From Planctomycetota bacterium (lineage in GTDB: Bacteria; Planctomycetota; Phycisphaerae; Phycisphaerales; Phycisphaeraceae), in contig JAIOPN010000044.1 of NCBI GenBank assembly GCA_021413865.1, positions 1-60,222 on the forward strand: a DNA stretch of 60,222 nt, in the 5' to 3' direction. The translations under genes and the position numbers were made by a program. Positions 1 to 7,634 of the stretch are shown here, in pieces; positions within the stretch are counted from its first letter, which is position 1; each line of letters opens with the position of its first letter. Under the pieces are notes generated by a model. That model did no database searches, was not told the origin of the DNA, and saw nothing but the letters and a program-made list of their open reading frames with translations.

Positions 1-147
1 CTTCCACTGTGGCGGGCTGAGTTTGTATCCAGAGCCATCAGGTGGCGGATAGAACCCTTCCGCGGGGGAGCCGGGGGTTGGGGGCTGACGGCGAAGCCCC
101 CAATTCGGTCAAACATCACCCACGGAAATCCCAAAAGGACCAAACAA
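1..147. other. No gene recognised; one hairpin
   Basis: No open frame here has a plausible start, composition or family signature. The only structure I see is a 9-bp inverted repeat at 78-86 and 95-103 (TTGGGGGCT / AGCCCCCAA). It may be a terminator of a gene lying outside the window or a small palindromic repeat. Confidence 0.4.
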
Positions 148-174
148 CGAACCCCCGCGCGGGGCGGGGGTTCG
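148..174 (-). terminator. Intrinsic terminator of the small lipoprotein gene
   Basis: An 11-bp perfect stem (CGAACCCCCGC at 148-158 with its complement at 164-174) is followed, on the minus strand, by GTTGTTTGG. It lies 37 bases past the stop of the lipoprotein gene at 211-462 and faces the right way to end its transcript. Confidence 0.7.
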
Positions 175-210
175 ATAAAGTCTGTTGTCTTGGTGAGAGG
201 GCCGGAACGG

Positions 211-462
211 TCACGGCACCGGGTAGCGGCTCAGGCGCAGCGGCCGGTCGATCAGGAGGAACTTGTCCACGTCGTCCCAAAACTGACGGCCGGTGGTATC
301 CATGGAGTGGGCGTGCGTGGTTTTGCTCTGCTCGCGAGTGCTGGCCAAGCCCCCAAGCTCGGGGCTCATGTCTCCACGGACCGAATCACCCGTGATCTTG
401 TTGCTGCAGCCGCCGACGGCCACCGCCACCAGCACCACGCACAGTGTCATCATCTTGTTCAT
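211..462 (-). CDS. Small lipoprotein of unknown function
   Basis: This encodes 83 residues with a short signal peptide ending in the lipobox VGGC, so Cys19 should be lipidated and the mature chain of about 65 residues anchored to a membrane. The start is supported by GGAAAGG a few bases upstream. The mature part is hydrophilic, with no recognisable domain and no further cysteines. It appears to be a single-gene transcript ended by the hairpin at 148-174. The lipoprotein call rests on the visible signal sequence; I do not recognise the function. Confidence 0.75.
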   Translation of the reverse strand: MNKMMTLCVVLVAVAVGGCSNKITGDSVRGDMSPELGGLASTREQSKTTHAHSMDTTGRQFWDDVDKFLLIDRPLRLSRYPVP

Positions 463-551
463 GGGTCCACCTTTCCTTCAGATCGACGTAACATGATCCT
501 CTGGCCGCGTTTGCTTGTCAAACCAAACCGGGCCCCTGACCCTCATTCATT

Positions 552-1172
552 CTAGGGCTGCCCGCCGCAATCAATCCGGTACCCCGGCCTGGTCGGCCGG
601 GGCACCCATTTCCACTCCCGATCGTCCGGGACCCGCGCCCAGAACAGCGTCCCCCCATGCCGCCAGCCGTCCAGCACGATGCCGTCGCTGAAGCCCTTGC
701 CGCGCGGCACGGCCACCAGGCAACTGTGCTCCAGGGGCGTGCCCATCCGCGCGACGGCCCAGACCGGCTCGAAGTCCGCCGTGTGCAGCAGCTCCAGCGC
801 GTCCAGCAGGTCGCGCGTCCAGTGGCAGCAATAGCCGCGCGGCGCCGTGTGCAGCGCCACCCCCATGTTGTGGATCCAGGCGGGCATCGTCTCGCGGTAC
901 TCCTCGCGGAGCTGCAGGCAGCGCACGACCGAGACGTGCGCGATGCGGTAGGAGTCCTTGCTTTTGCGCCCCAGCGCGTCGTTGAGCGCGGCCTCCAGTT
1001 GGCGGACCCGCTCCTGCGTCGGGGCGTCGAGCATCGCCAGCGCCTTCGGGCCGGGCGTGAGCGCCTCGCGCGGCGGGGCGGCGGTGTGGCAACCCGAGAT
1101 GCACAGAATGGCCGTCAACAGGGCGATACGGAGCGGGCGGGGTGTCGGTCTGCCGGGGTGCGGGCGGTGCAT
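552..1172 (-). CDS. Lipoprotein with a possible Cys-His-Asp (transglutaminase/papain-like) core
   Basis: The open frame extends upstream to 1211, but the methionine at 1172 places a normal signal peptide (hydrophobic run ending ISGC) near the N-terminus, so I chose it. The mature protein is about 180 residues. Its C-terminal half contains GYCCHWT, then EHS, then VLDGWRHGG and LFW, which gives Cys, His and Asp in the order and rough spacing seen in transglutaminase-like and NlpC-like thiol folds. That assignment is inference, because I cannot confirm the fold from sequence alone. It is divergent from the sulfatase gene across about 107 bases that probably hold both promoters. Role unknown; it should act outside the cytoplasm. 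Confidence 0.6.
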   Translation of the reverse strand: MHRPHPGRPTPRPLRIALLTAILCISGCHTAAPPREALTPGPKALAMLDAPTQERVRQLEAALNDALGRKSKDSYRIAHVSVVRCLQLREEYRETMPAWIHNMGVALHTAPRGYCCHWTRDLLDALELLHTADFEPVWAVARMGTPLEHSCLVAVPRGKGFSDGIVLDGWRHGGTLFWARVPDDREWKWVPRPTRPGYRIDCGGQP

Positions 1173-1279
1173 GGATGTGACATGGTAGTCCGCCGATGCC
1201 GCTCGTGGCATCCGCCCAGCGCGGTACGATGCCGCTCGCGGCTTAGCGTCCGCCTATTCTCTCTTTTCTTTTTCTAATA

Positions 1280-2797
1280 ATGCCCCGCCCACCCAACATC
1301 CTCTTCATCTGCTCCGACCAGCACCGCGCCGACGCGATGAGCTGCTACGGCAACCCGATCTGCCGCACGCCCAACCTCGACCGCCTCGCCGCCTCCGGCG
1401 TGCTCCTCGAACGCTGCCACTCGCAGAACCCCGTCTGCTGCCCGCAGCGCTGCTCCATCATGACCGGCAGGCTCAGCCGCAACCACGGCCGGCTCACCAA
1501 CGGCGGCTCGCTCCGCACCGACCTGCCCACGCTCCCCTCCATCCTCGCCGCCCACGGCTACCGCACCGCCGCCGTCGGCAAGCTCCACCTCACCTCCCAC
1601 GCCGACGCTATCCCCGCCACGCCCTACTACGGCTTCCAATCCGTCACGCCCCTCGAAGACAGCCGCATCGGCCCCTACCTCGACTGGGTCCTCGAAAAGT
1701 TCCCCGAGCAGGCGGGCTACTCCATCGGCGCTCTCTTCAACCTGCCCACGGACGAAAACTTCTGGCGCGGCAAGCGCGACTTCCGCAAGGAATACCTCGC
1801 CGCCCGCGAGAAATACGTCAAGCCGCTGGAGATCAGCGCGACCTGCAACTGGGGCTTCGGCCACTGGTCCACGCTGCCCGAGGCGGCGCACCAGAACACC
1901 TGGCTCGCCGACCGCGCGATCGAGCAGATCAACGGCGGCGGGCGTGAACAAAACGACAAGCCGCTCTTCCTCTGGCTCGGCTTCGTCGATCCGCACAACC
2001 CCTTCGACCCGCCCGGCCGGTTTCAGAAGATGTACGACCCCGCCGCCATGCCCCCGCCCATCTTCCGCCCCGGCGAAGAGGCCGGCTGGACGCCCCACCA
2101 CCACGCGATGCGGAAATACTTCTCCGTCTTCACCCGGCGCGACTGGCAAACGCTCAAGGCGCTCTACTACGGCTCGGTCACCTTCATGGACGAACAGATC
2201 GGCCGTGTGCTCGACCACGCGCGGCGCACGCTCGACATGGAGAACACGATCGTCGTTTACACCGCCGACCACGGCGAGATCCTGGGCGACCACGGCATCT
2301 GCGGGAAGTCCGCCTACCACTACGACCCCTGCCACCACGTGCCCATGATCCTCCAGTGGGAAGGCCGGTTCGCAGCCGGGGCGCGGCGGGAGACGATCAC
2401 GGAACTCACCGACATCATGCCCACGCTGCTCGACGCCGCGGGCGTCCACACCGACGCGGCGCTGGATGCGCGGTCATTCGCCCCGCTGCTCATGGATGAC
2501 GGCTCGGGCTACACGCCGCGCGGGCACGCCTACATCGAGAGCTACGCCGGCGGCCCGGAGGACCCCACACACTCCCCGCACACCTGGGCCAAGACGATCC
2601 GTACCGACCGCTGGCGCGCGACCTTCTATCCCGACCCGGAGATCGGCGAGTTGTATGACATGCACAACGACCCGGAGGAAACGCACAACCTCTGGCGCGA
2701 CCCGGCGGCGCGGCCGGTCATCGAAGACCACCGCGCGACCCTCATGACGAGGATGATGCTGACCGATTTCCCCGTCGCTTCGCTCAAACCGCGATGA
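1280..2797 (+). CDS. Sulfatase, alkaline phosphatase superfamily
   Basis: At 505 residues this has the usual length of a type I sulfatase. The N-terminus reads PNILFICSDQHRAD, which carries the first metal ligands (Asp13, Gln14). The formylglycine motif C-x-P-x-R is present as C53-C-P-Q-R57, followed by TGR, so Cys53 should be oxidised to formylglycine by a separate maturase. TADHGE with a nearby GDHG supplies the second metal cluster. No signal peptide is visible at the chosen start, so the enzyme may be cytoplasmic or the true start may lie elsewhere. Substrate is unknown; planctomycete sulfatases typically desulfate algal or host glycans. The stop abuts the stop of the converging gene with no gap. 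Confidence 0.93.
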   Translation: MPRPPNILFICSDQHRADAMSCYGNPICRTPNLDRLAASGVLLERCHSQNPVCCPQRCSIMTGRLSRNHGRLTNGGSLRTDLPTLPSILAAHGYRTAAVGKLHLTSHADAIPATPYYGFQSVTPLEDSRIGPYLDWVLEKFPEQAGYSIGALFNLPTDENFWRGKRDFRKEYLAAREKYVKPLEISATCNWGFGHWSTLPEAAHQNTWLADRAIEQINGGGREQNDKPLFLWLGFVDPHNPFDPPGRFQKMYDPAAMPPPIFRPGEEAGWTPHHHAMRKYFSVFTRRDWQTLKALYYGSVTFMDEQIGRVLDHARRTLDMENTIVVYTADHGEILGDHGICGKSAYHYDPCHHVPMILQWEGRFAAGARRETITELTDIMPTLLDAAGVHTDAALDARSFAPLLMDDGSGYTPRGHAYIESYAGGPEDPTHSPHTWAKTIRTDRWRATFYPDPEIGELYDMHNDPEETHNLWRDPAARPVIEDHRATLMTRMMLTDFPVASLKPR

Positions 2798-3751
2798 TCA
2801 CTTCACCGCGGCCGGCGGGGGTTGCAGCACAAGAGTGATCAGAGCGGGGAACATCTTCTGCATCGCCGCGCGGTACGCATCGGCGTCGATGTCGTAGCGG
2901 TTCGGGTACACCGCGTGGAACTCCGGCTGCACGACGACGCCGCGGTCCGACGCGAGGCTGCGCACCATCGCGCCCGTGCCGTACACGTCACGGCTCAGCA
3001 GCCAGACCTTCGAGCCCCGCTCGATCGTCGCGCGCCCGCGGAACACGCTGACCCGGAGGCGCGCCGCGGCGGCGACGTCGGCGTTCAGCTCCTTGAGCAA
3101 CGCGATCGCAACCTCTTCGATCGGCCCGGCGTCCGAGCCGTCCACGCTGCCCAGGCCGCCGCCGGGGCAAACCACCACGCCGTTGGGGTAGCTCATGTCC
3201 GGGTCGGCGCGGTAGGCCGTGTCCATCCCCCTGCTCTGCGCGCCGTCGTACCTCTTGAGCCGGTTGTAAACCTGGCTCGCGCGCATCTCCCGCACCGGGA
3301 CCACGCTCCGCCCGTGCTTCTCCAGCTCCGTGACCAGCATGGCGTACAACTCGTCCGCCATCTGCTTCTCGAACCCGGGCGGGTAGGTGATCGTTTTCCG
3401 CTGGAACGCCTCGAGGCGTAACTGCCTCGCCTTCTTGGGTTCTTCCGTCTGGTCGGGGCTCGCGGGGACCCACGGCGGCGCTTCCCAGGCGGATGTGACG
3501 AACTCGACCTCGAACTGGACGATGGCGACGCGCTTGCCCTCGTGCACGCCCAGGTTCGGCAGCTTGCCCCGGTCCCAGATCGCCGAGTTCACATCGACGC
3601 CGGAGGAACTGCTGGGCACCGAGAGGTCCGCCTCGTGGTACGTGCTCTGCGGCCGCGGGGGCTGGTGACAGCCGGTGAGCAGGCCCATCGACGCCCCGGC
3701 CAGGACGGCCGCCGCAACCGCGTGCACACATGTGTTCATGTTCCATGACAT
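2798..3751 (-). CDS. Lipoprotein of unknown function
   Basis: This encodes 317 residues with a signal peptide and lipobox LLTGC near residue 28. The start at 3751 is preceded by GAGG at good spacing; an in-frame methionine at 3739 is the alternative. After the lipobox come a Ser-rich linker, a strand-like segment (KRVAIVQFEVEF), a helical stretch around ADELYAMLVTELEKHG and later alternating hydrophobic strands. The pattern KxVAIVxF followed by a helix and V-x-V resembles envelope proteins of the CsgG/GNA1162 type, but the match is too weak to name a family. It lies tail to tail with the sulfatase and 37 bases after the DUF2959 gene, so it may be cotranscribed with that gene. Confidence 0.65.
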   Translation of the reverse strand: MSWNMNTCVHAVAAAVLAGASMGLLTGCHQPPRPQSTYHEADLSVPSSSSGVDVNSAIWDRGKLPNLGVHEGKRVAIVQFEVEFVTSAWEAPPWVPASPDQTEEPKKARQLRLEAFQRKTITYPPGFEKQMADELYAMLVTELEKHGRSVVPVREMRASQVYNRLKRYDGAQSRGMDTAYRADPDMSYPNGVVVCPGGGLGSVDGSDAGPIEEVAIALLKELNADVAAAARLRVSVFRGRATIERGSKVWLLSRDVYGTGAMVRSLASDRGVVVQPEFHAVYPNRYDIDADAYRAAMQKMFPALITLVLQPPPAAVK

Positions 3752-3788
3752 CGGGCTAATCCTCGTAAAATCACCCCAAAAATCAGTC

Positions 3789-4466
3789 TTATTTCTTCTC
3801 CGCCTCTTCCTTGCCCATCGCCTCGATGAACGTGTTCGCCTCGTTGATCGACTTCTCCATCTCGCCGATCAGCCGGTCCACATCGCCGCGCAGCGTCGTC
3901 ACCGTCCCCTCCAGCGAGGCCACCGCCTGGGCGTTGAGGTTGTGCTTGAGGAAGAGCACCTGGTCGCGGAAGGCGTCGAGCACCGGCTGCATCCTCGCCT
4001 CGGCCTTCTTCATCGCGCCGATCAACTGCTCGTACCGCCGCTTCGTGTCCCGCAGCTTCTGCTCGCTGCCCCGCCGCAGCTCCTGGTTCTTGTACTCGTC
4101 CAGCTCCTTCTCCCACTCGCCGAACAGATCGGCCGAGACTTTCTCCACCGAGGCGATCCGCTTGCTCACCTGCGCCGCTTCCGACTCGCAGGTCTTGAGG
4201 TCGCCGCTGAGCTTGTCGTACTTGGCGTGCAGCTCGGAGGCGTCCACCTTCACGACCTCGGTGAAGCGCGTGAGCGCGTCCTTGAAGGCCTGCTTCGCCT
4301 CCTCCTGGTCGTCGCGCGCCTCCTTGACGCGCGAGACGAGGATGTCGCGCTTCTCCCAGCCCATCGACTCCATCGCCGAGTAGTACGCCGACGAGCAGCC
4401 CGACGCCGTGGCCATCAGCAGCAGCGCCGCCGTCATCACCCAGCCCCGCGCGATTGCACACTTCAT
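3789..4466 (-). CDS. DUF2959 family lipoprotein
   Basis: The 225-residue product has a signal peptide with lipobox ASGC, then AYYSAMESMGWEKRDILV, the typical opening of DUF2959 proteins. The rest is almost wholly charged, heptad-like helix rich in Lys, Glu and Ala, predicting a long coiled coil in the periplasm. AGGAAG sits eight bases before the ATG. No enzymatic motif is visible. Members are widespread in Planctomycetes and gamma-proteobacteria and have no established role. It is the first gene of a possible two-gene unit with the lipoprotein downstream. Confidence 0.85.
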   Translation of the reverse strand: MKCAIARGWVMTAALLLMATASGCSSAYYSAMESMGWEKRDILVSRVKEARDDQEEAKQAFKDALTRFTEVVKVDASELHAKYDKLSGDLKTCESEAAQVSKRIASVEKVSADLFGEWEKELDEYKNQELRRGSEQKLRDTKRRYEQLIGAMKKAEARMQPVLDAFRDQVLFLKHNLNAQAVASLEGTVTTLRGDVDRLIGEMEKSINEANTFIEAMGKEEAEKK

Positions 4467-4497
4467 GAGATGCTTCCTGTTCGAGACCGCTTCTGAT

Positions 4498-4636
4498 CCC
4501 CTCTCCCTCCGGGAGAGGGTGTCGGCGTCTTCGCCGACGGGTGAGGGGACCTTCGGCCGGATGGGTCTCGCGCACTCGCACGACCCATCCGGCCGGTGAC
4601 CCCCTCACCCCGGCCCTCTCCCGGAGGGAGAGGGGG
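4498..4636. repeat. Interspersed palindromic element, family A copy 1
   Basis: About 140 bases bounded by CCCTCTCCC/GGGAGAGGG hairpins at both ends. Internal palindromes are CGGCGTCTTCGCCG and a GGCCGGATGGGTC pair facing GACCCATCCGGCC. The reverse complement aligns over nearly its whole length with copies at 5963-6101 and 36021-36161. It lies between the divergent DUF2959 and miaE genes. Confidence 0.85.
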
Positions 4637-4675
4637 CATGGCCGGATTGTAGCTGCCGCGCGATACGATGAGGCC

Positions 4676-5323
4676 ATGCCCGCGCGTCAAATCGCAGACA
4701 TCGACTCCCCGCTGTGCAGCCGGACGCCCGACGCCTGGGCGCGGTCCGTCCTGCGCGAGCCTCTCGCGCTCCTCTCCGACCACGCCCACCTGGAAAAGAA
4801 GGCGGCCGCCAACGCGCTGGAGCTGCTCAACCGCTGGCCGGGGTCCAAGACCAACGACGACGACCGCGTCTCTACAAAATGGGTGCGCGTGCTCGCCGCC
4901 ATCGCGCGCGACGAGGCCGAGCACCTGGCGACGGTCGCGCGCATCCTCGCCCAGCGCGGGGGCCGGCTCGTGCGCCTGCACCGCAACCCCTACGCCAACG
5001 ACCTGCGCGGCCTGGTCCGCGCGGGGCGCGGCGACCTCGAGCTGGCCGACCGGCTGATGGTCAGCGCCCTGATCGAGGCCCGCTCCTGCGAGCGCTTCGA
5101 CGTGCTGGCGCGCAACGCCGACGACCCCTCACTCGCCAAGCTCTACCGCGGGCTCTTCGCCTCCGAGCATGGGCACTACCACCAGTTCCTCGACTTGGCG
5201 GCGCTGGTCATCCCCAAAGCGGAACTCGATCAACGATGGGGTGAATTGCTGGATGAGGAGTCACGCATCCTCGCGCGGCAGGAGCCGGGGCCGGGGATGC
5301 ACAGTGGATTTCTTCACCCATAG
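4676..5323 (+). CDS. miaE: tRNA-(ms2io6A) hydroxylase MiaE
   Basis: MiaE is a diiron monooxygenase that hydroxylates the isopentenyl group of ms2i6A37 in tRNAs. The 215-residue product has the family signature DHAHLEKKAAANALELL near residue 35, RDEAEHL (second Glu and ExxH pair), and EARSCERF and SEHGHYHQF carrying the later Glu/His ligands. The open frame runs upstream to 4541, but that part is the translated repeat (it reads PLTPALSRRERG) and should be excluded. The ATG at 4676 sits just after GATGAGG. The stop codon lies inside a perfect 15-bp palindrome. No miaA or miaB lies nearby. Confidence 0.9.
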   Translation: MPARQIADIDSPLCSRTPDAWARSVLREPLALLSDHAHLEKKAAANALELLNRWPGSKTNDDDRVSTKWVRVLAAIARDEAEHLATVARILAQRGGRLVRLHRNPYANDLRGLVRAGRGDLELADRLMVSALIEARSCERFDVLARNADDPSLAKLYRGLFASEHGHYHQFLDLAALVIPKAELDQRWGELLDEESRILARQEPGPGMHSGFLHP

Positions 5324-5349
5324 CCCCCGGCCGAGCCGGGGGCTATGGG
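5317..5349. repeat. Perfect palindrome overlapping the miaE stop codon
   Basis: A 15-bp perfect stem (CCCATAGCCCCCGGC, loop CGA, complement at 5335-5349). The left arm contains the TAG that ends miaE at 5321-5323. No clear U-tract follows, so it resembles an interspersed AGCCCCCGGC/GCCGGGGGCT repeat more than a classical terminator, though it could act as one. Confidence 0.8.
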
Positions 5350-5375
5350 GCGGAATCCCACAAGCGGCGGGGATA

Positions 5376-5894
5376 TCAGGCGTGCAGCACCACGCGGACG
5401 TCAGCGGTCGAGAGACGCTGGTAGATCGTCATCTCGGCGCGGATCGGCCACCAGTCGTACAGGAAAATCTCCATCGGCCGCCACATCGCGACCCAGCCGC
5501 CGATGAGCAGGCTCTCACGCACGATGTCCGTGAGCGTGGTTTTCGACATCGCGCCGATCACGTCGGCCACGCCCACGCAGGCCGCCACGAAGAGCAGCCC
5601 GATGACCAGGCTCCCCCGCCCGCGCCCCAGGAGCTGCCGCAGCCGATGGTGCGCCATCTCCCGGCGGTGCGCAAAATAAGTCCGCACCCCCTCCTCGATG
5701 ATCCGCGCCGGGTCCCCCTCCGCCGGTGAATCTGTCAGATAAACCAGCAGCACAAGAGGCGCGTGACGCGGCAGCTCCCGCGCCCAGCTCACGATGAACT
5801 CCTCGGCGTCGGCGTCGAGGTCCTTCTCGGGAAACGGCGAGGGGTCCATCGAATTGAATAGCTGCCGGACGTTGCGGAGCTTCAGCTCGATCAC
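5376..5894 (-). CDS. Conserved membrane protein of unknown function
   Basis: The frame is open up to 6056, but its upstream part is translated repeat. The GTG at 5894 begins IELKLRNVRQLFNSMDPSPF, which looks like the conserved start of a widespread hypothetical family (inference from pattern memory); a GTG at 5945 is the alternative. The 172-residue product has a soluble N-terminal part with EEFIVSWAREL, then two hydrophobic segments (GSLVIGLLFVAACVGV and a second around ESLLIGGWVAMW), and ends in a short cytoplasmic tail. No catalytic motif is visible. The next gene downstream on this strand is the far lipoprotein region, so it is probably transcribed alone. Confidence 0.65.
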   Translation of the reverse strand: MIELKLRNVRQLFNSMDPSPFPEKDLDADAEEFIVSWARELPRHAPLVLLVYLTDSPAEGDPARIIEEGVRTYFAHRREMAHHRLRQLLGRGRGSLVIGLLFVAACVGVADVIGAMSKTTLTDIVRESLLIGGWVAMWRPMEIFLYDWWPIRAEMTIYQRLSTADVRVVLHA

Positions 5895-5962
5895 GCCCCG
5901 GCCGTGACCGTCTCTCGATGGATTGCGTGTGTCGGTCGTGGCCACCTCACCACGATACCACC

Positions 5963-6101
5963 ACCCTCTCCCCCCGGGAGAGTGCAGGTTGAGGGGATCA
6001 CCGGCCGGATGGGCTGTGCGAGCGCGCAAGACCGTCGTGGCCGAAGGTCCCCTCACCCGTCGGCGAGGACGCCGACACCCTCTCCCGGGGGGGGAGAGGG
6101 A
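5963..6101. repeat. Interspersed palindromic element, family A copy 2
   Basis: Same element as 36021-36161 and in the same orientation, opposite to copy 1. It has outer CCCTCTCC/GGGAGAGGG arms, the GTCGGCGAGGACGCCGAC internal palindrome and a central GCGCGAGACC-like core (here GCGCAAGACC). It separates the membrane protein gene from the PilZ/J-domain gene. Confidence 0.85.
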
Positions 6102-6107
6102 TCAGGT

Positions 6108-6782
6108 TCACATGTGGTGCGCGCCGGTCGCGGCGCGGCGCGTCGTGAGGCGGCGCTGGCTGTCGTACTTCTTGCGGGCCTCGGGGTCGTGGAGCACCTC
6201 GTAGGCGCGCGATATCTCGATGAAGCGCTGCGTCGCCTCGGCGCTCTTGTTGAGGTCCGGGTGGCAGAGCCGGGCCAGCTCGCGGTAGACGTGGTGGATG
6301 CGTTCGGGCGTGGCGTCGGGGTTGAGGCCCAGGGTGCGGTAGTGGTCGGGCAGGCCGAAATCAACGACCGCCGGCGTTTGCGGCGGCGGGGGCGGCGGTC
6401 CGCCCGCCTCCTTGAAGCGGTGCTCACCCGCGGGCACGTACCCGAAGTGCGCCATGGCGAGCATGGCCGACACCTGCCCGGGCGTCGGGTCGATGAAACG
6501 CACCCCCATGTCCCACTCGCGCCAGCCCATGCGCCGGAGCCGGACCACGCGGCCGTACACCGCGACCTGCTGCACGCCCGAGCGCACCCAGAGCGCCAGC
6601 ACGGTGCCGATGCGCACCTTGGGCCGCGCCGCGGTGTGCACGCGCATACCGGCCGCGGAGAGGTCGCTCACGTCCCCTAGCGGCGAGCGCAGATCGTGGA
6701 CGAGGTATCGCTCCGTCCGGCGGTTCTCGCGACCCGCGGCCTGTTTGTTTTGACGCCTCTGTCCGACAGCGAAGGGCCACAT
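6108..6782 (-). CDS. PilZ domain fused to a C-terminal DnaJ domain
   Basis: The 224-residue protein has an N-terminal PilZ domain at about residues 20-112. It carries the c-di-GMP motifs R21-x-x-x-R25 and D40-L-S42-A-A-G45, and the strand ending MGVRFIDP. A proline-rich linker (about 128-137) leads to a J-domain at about 145-208 with DHYRTLGLNPDATPERI, the HPD tripeptide at 174-176 and SRAYEVLHDPEARKKYD. The J-domain should stimulate DnaK ATPase. The PilZ half suggests control by, or sensing of, c-di-GMP. It starts two bases after the stop of the other PilZ gene, so the two are cotranscribed. No signal peptide or membrane segment is seen, so it should be cytosolic. The domain calls are clear; the joint function is inferred. 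Confidence 0.88.
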   Translation of the reverse strand: MWPFAVGQRRQNKQAAGRENRRTERYLVHDLRSPLGDVSDLSAAGMRVHTAARPKVRIGTVLALWVRSGVQQVAVYGRVVRLRRMGWREWDMGVRFIDPTPGQVSAMLAMAHFGYVPAGEHRFKEAGGPPPPPPQTPAVVDFGLPDHYRTLGLNPDATPERIHHVYRELARLCHPDLNKSAEATQRFIEISRAYEVLHDPEARKKYDSQRRLTTRRAATGAHHM

Positions 6783-6784
6783 AA

Positions 6785-7246
6785 TTAGGCGGGCCTGCGG
6801 GGTCCCTGGGGCACGAAAGATTCGGGCCGGACGAAATCGGCCGGGTTGATCGGTTCATCGAAGCGCACGCCGACGTGGAACAGGCCGTCGTCGCTCCCCG
6901 CGCTGCAGGCGACCATGCCGCGGCGGCGGACGAGCTGGTGGTCCAGGTCCAGGAGCGCGATCTGGCAGCGCGTGCCCGGCTGCACGGGCTCGGCGTGGAT
7001 GAAGCCCACGCCCGTGTCGCTCAGGTTGCGCGTGCGGACGAGGTAGCGCTCGCTGTCCTCGCCCGAAGACGTCTCGAGATAAAGGTGCATGATGGCGCGG
7101 TGCGTGGCGCGGCGGCGACGCCGGCGGTCCACCCCGCCGTACGGCTTGCTGTCGGGCGCCGGCGAGGCGAGCACGACCCATTCCTCTTCCGTGATCGCGC
7201 GGCTCTCGACCTTGCGTCGTGCCGGCGGCTTGCGTGTGAAAATCAT
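6785..7246 (-). CDS. PilZ domain protein
   Basis: The 153-residue protein has a single PilZ domain with R46-x-x-x-R50 inside a run of arginines and the N74-L-S76-D-T-G79 motif, then the barrel strand HVGVRFDEP. Both motifs needed to bind c-di-GMP are intact. The first 40 residues are variable and charged. It is the first gene of a two-gene unit with the PilZ/J-domain fusion, with only two bases between stop and start. The output partner is unknown; the partner gene suggests a link to chaperone activity. Confidence 0.85.
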   Translation of the reverse strand: MIFTRKPPARRKVESRAITEEEWVVLASPAPDSKPYGGVDRRRRRRATHRAIMHLYLETSSGEDSERYLVRTRNLSDTGVGFIHAEPVQPGTRCQIALLDLDHQLVRRRGMVACSAGSDDGLFHVGVRFDEPINPADFVRPESFVPQGPRRPA

Positions 7247-7439
7247 CTCGACCTCCCCTTGGACGCCCGATCGGCGCTCTCCGGTGCGTCCTGAATCGGG
7301 CTATTGTCAGTCCGAGGTAACCAGACGATACGGCGAGCCCGCGGACAAGCTTTTTCTGCGAACAACCGATGCACAGAGCCGTCGCAGACGTTACAGACGG
7401 ACCGGGCGCAGCGCGAAGACAGAAATGGGACCTCTGCGT

Positions 7440-7629
7440 TTCTCCCTCTCCCCGGAGGGGGGCTTTGCACAAAAAGTCTTTTCCGGGTGCCACACATCAT
7501 CGTCTTCGTGATGTGTGTCTTCGATTTCACTGTGAAATTGGGCGTCCATGAAGACACACCGCACCTAAGAAGGATGCAGTGTGGCACCCGGGGGATTTTT
7601 TGTGCAAAGCCCCGGAGGGGAGAGGGGAA
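7440..7629. repeat. Nested inverted-repeat element, family B copy 1
   Basis: An imperfect inverted repeat of about 50 bases flanks a core of about 80 bases. The arms contain CTCTCCCC, GGCTTTGCACAAAAA and CGGGTGCCACAC (right arm reversed). The core has a second palindrome, GTGTCTTC (about 7515) with GAAGACAC (about 7549), around TTTCACTGTGAAA. No frame codes for a credible protein. It fills most of the spacer between the VanZ-like gene and the PilZ pair, so it could be a MITE-like element or a long structured leader or tail. Confidence 0.8.
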
Positions 7630-7634
7630 CGCAT

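Noticed and set aside
42-395. Overlapping small frames at the left end
   Set aside because: They are shadows of the lipoprotein gene and flanking DNA, without start signals or family features.
4498-4636. CRISPR array
   Set aside because: The repeats here and elsewhere are inverted and widely spaced, not regularly spaced direct repeats, and no cas gene is in the window.
4541-4675. 45-residue N-terminal extension of MiaE
   Set aside because: It translates the family A repeat (PLTPALSRRERG) and is not conserved sequence; the family start is the ATG at 4676.
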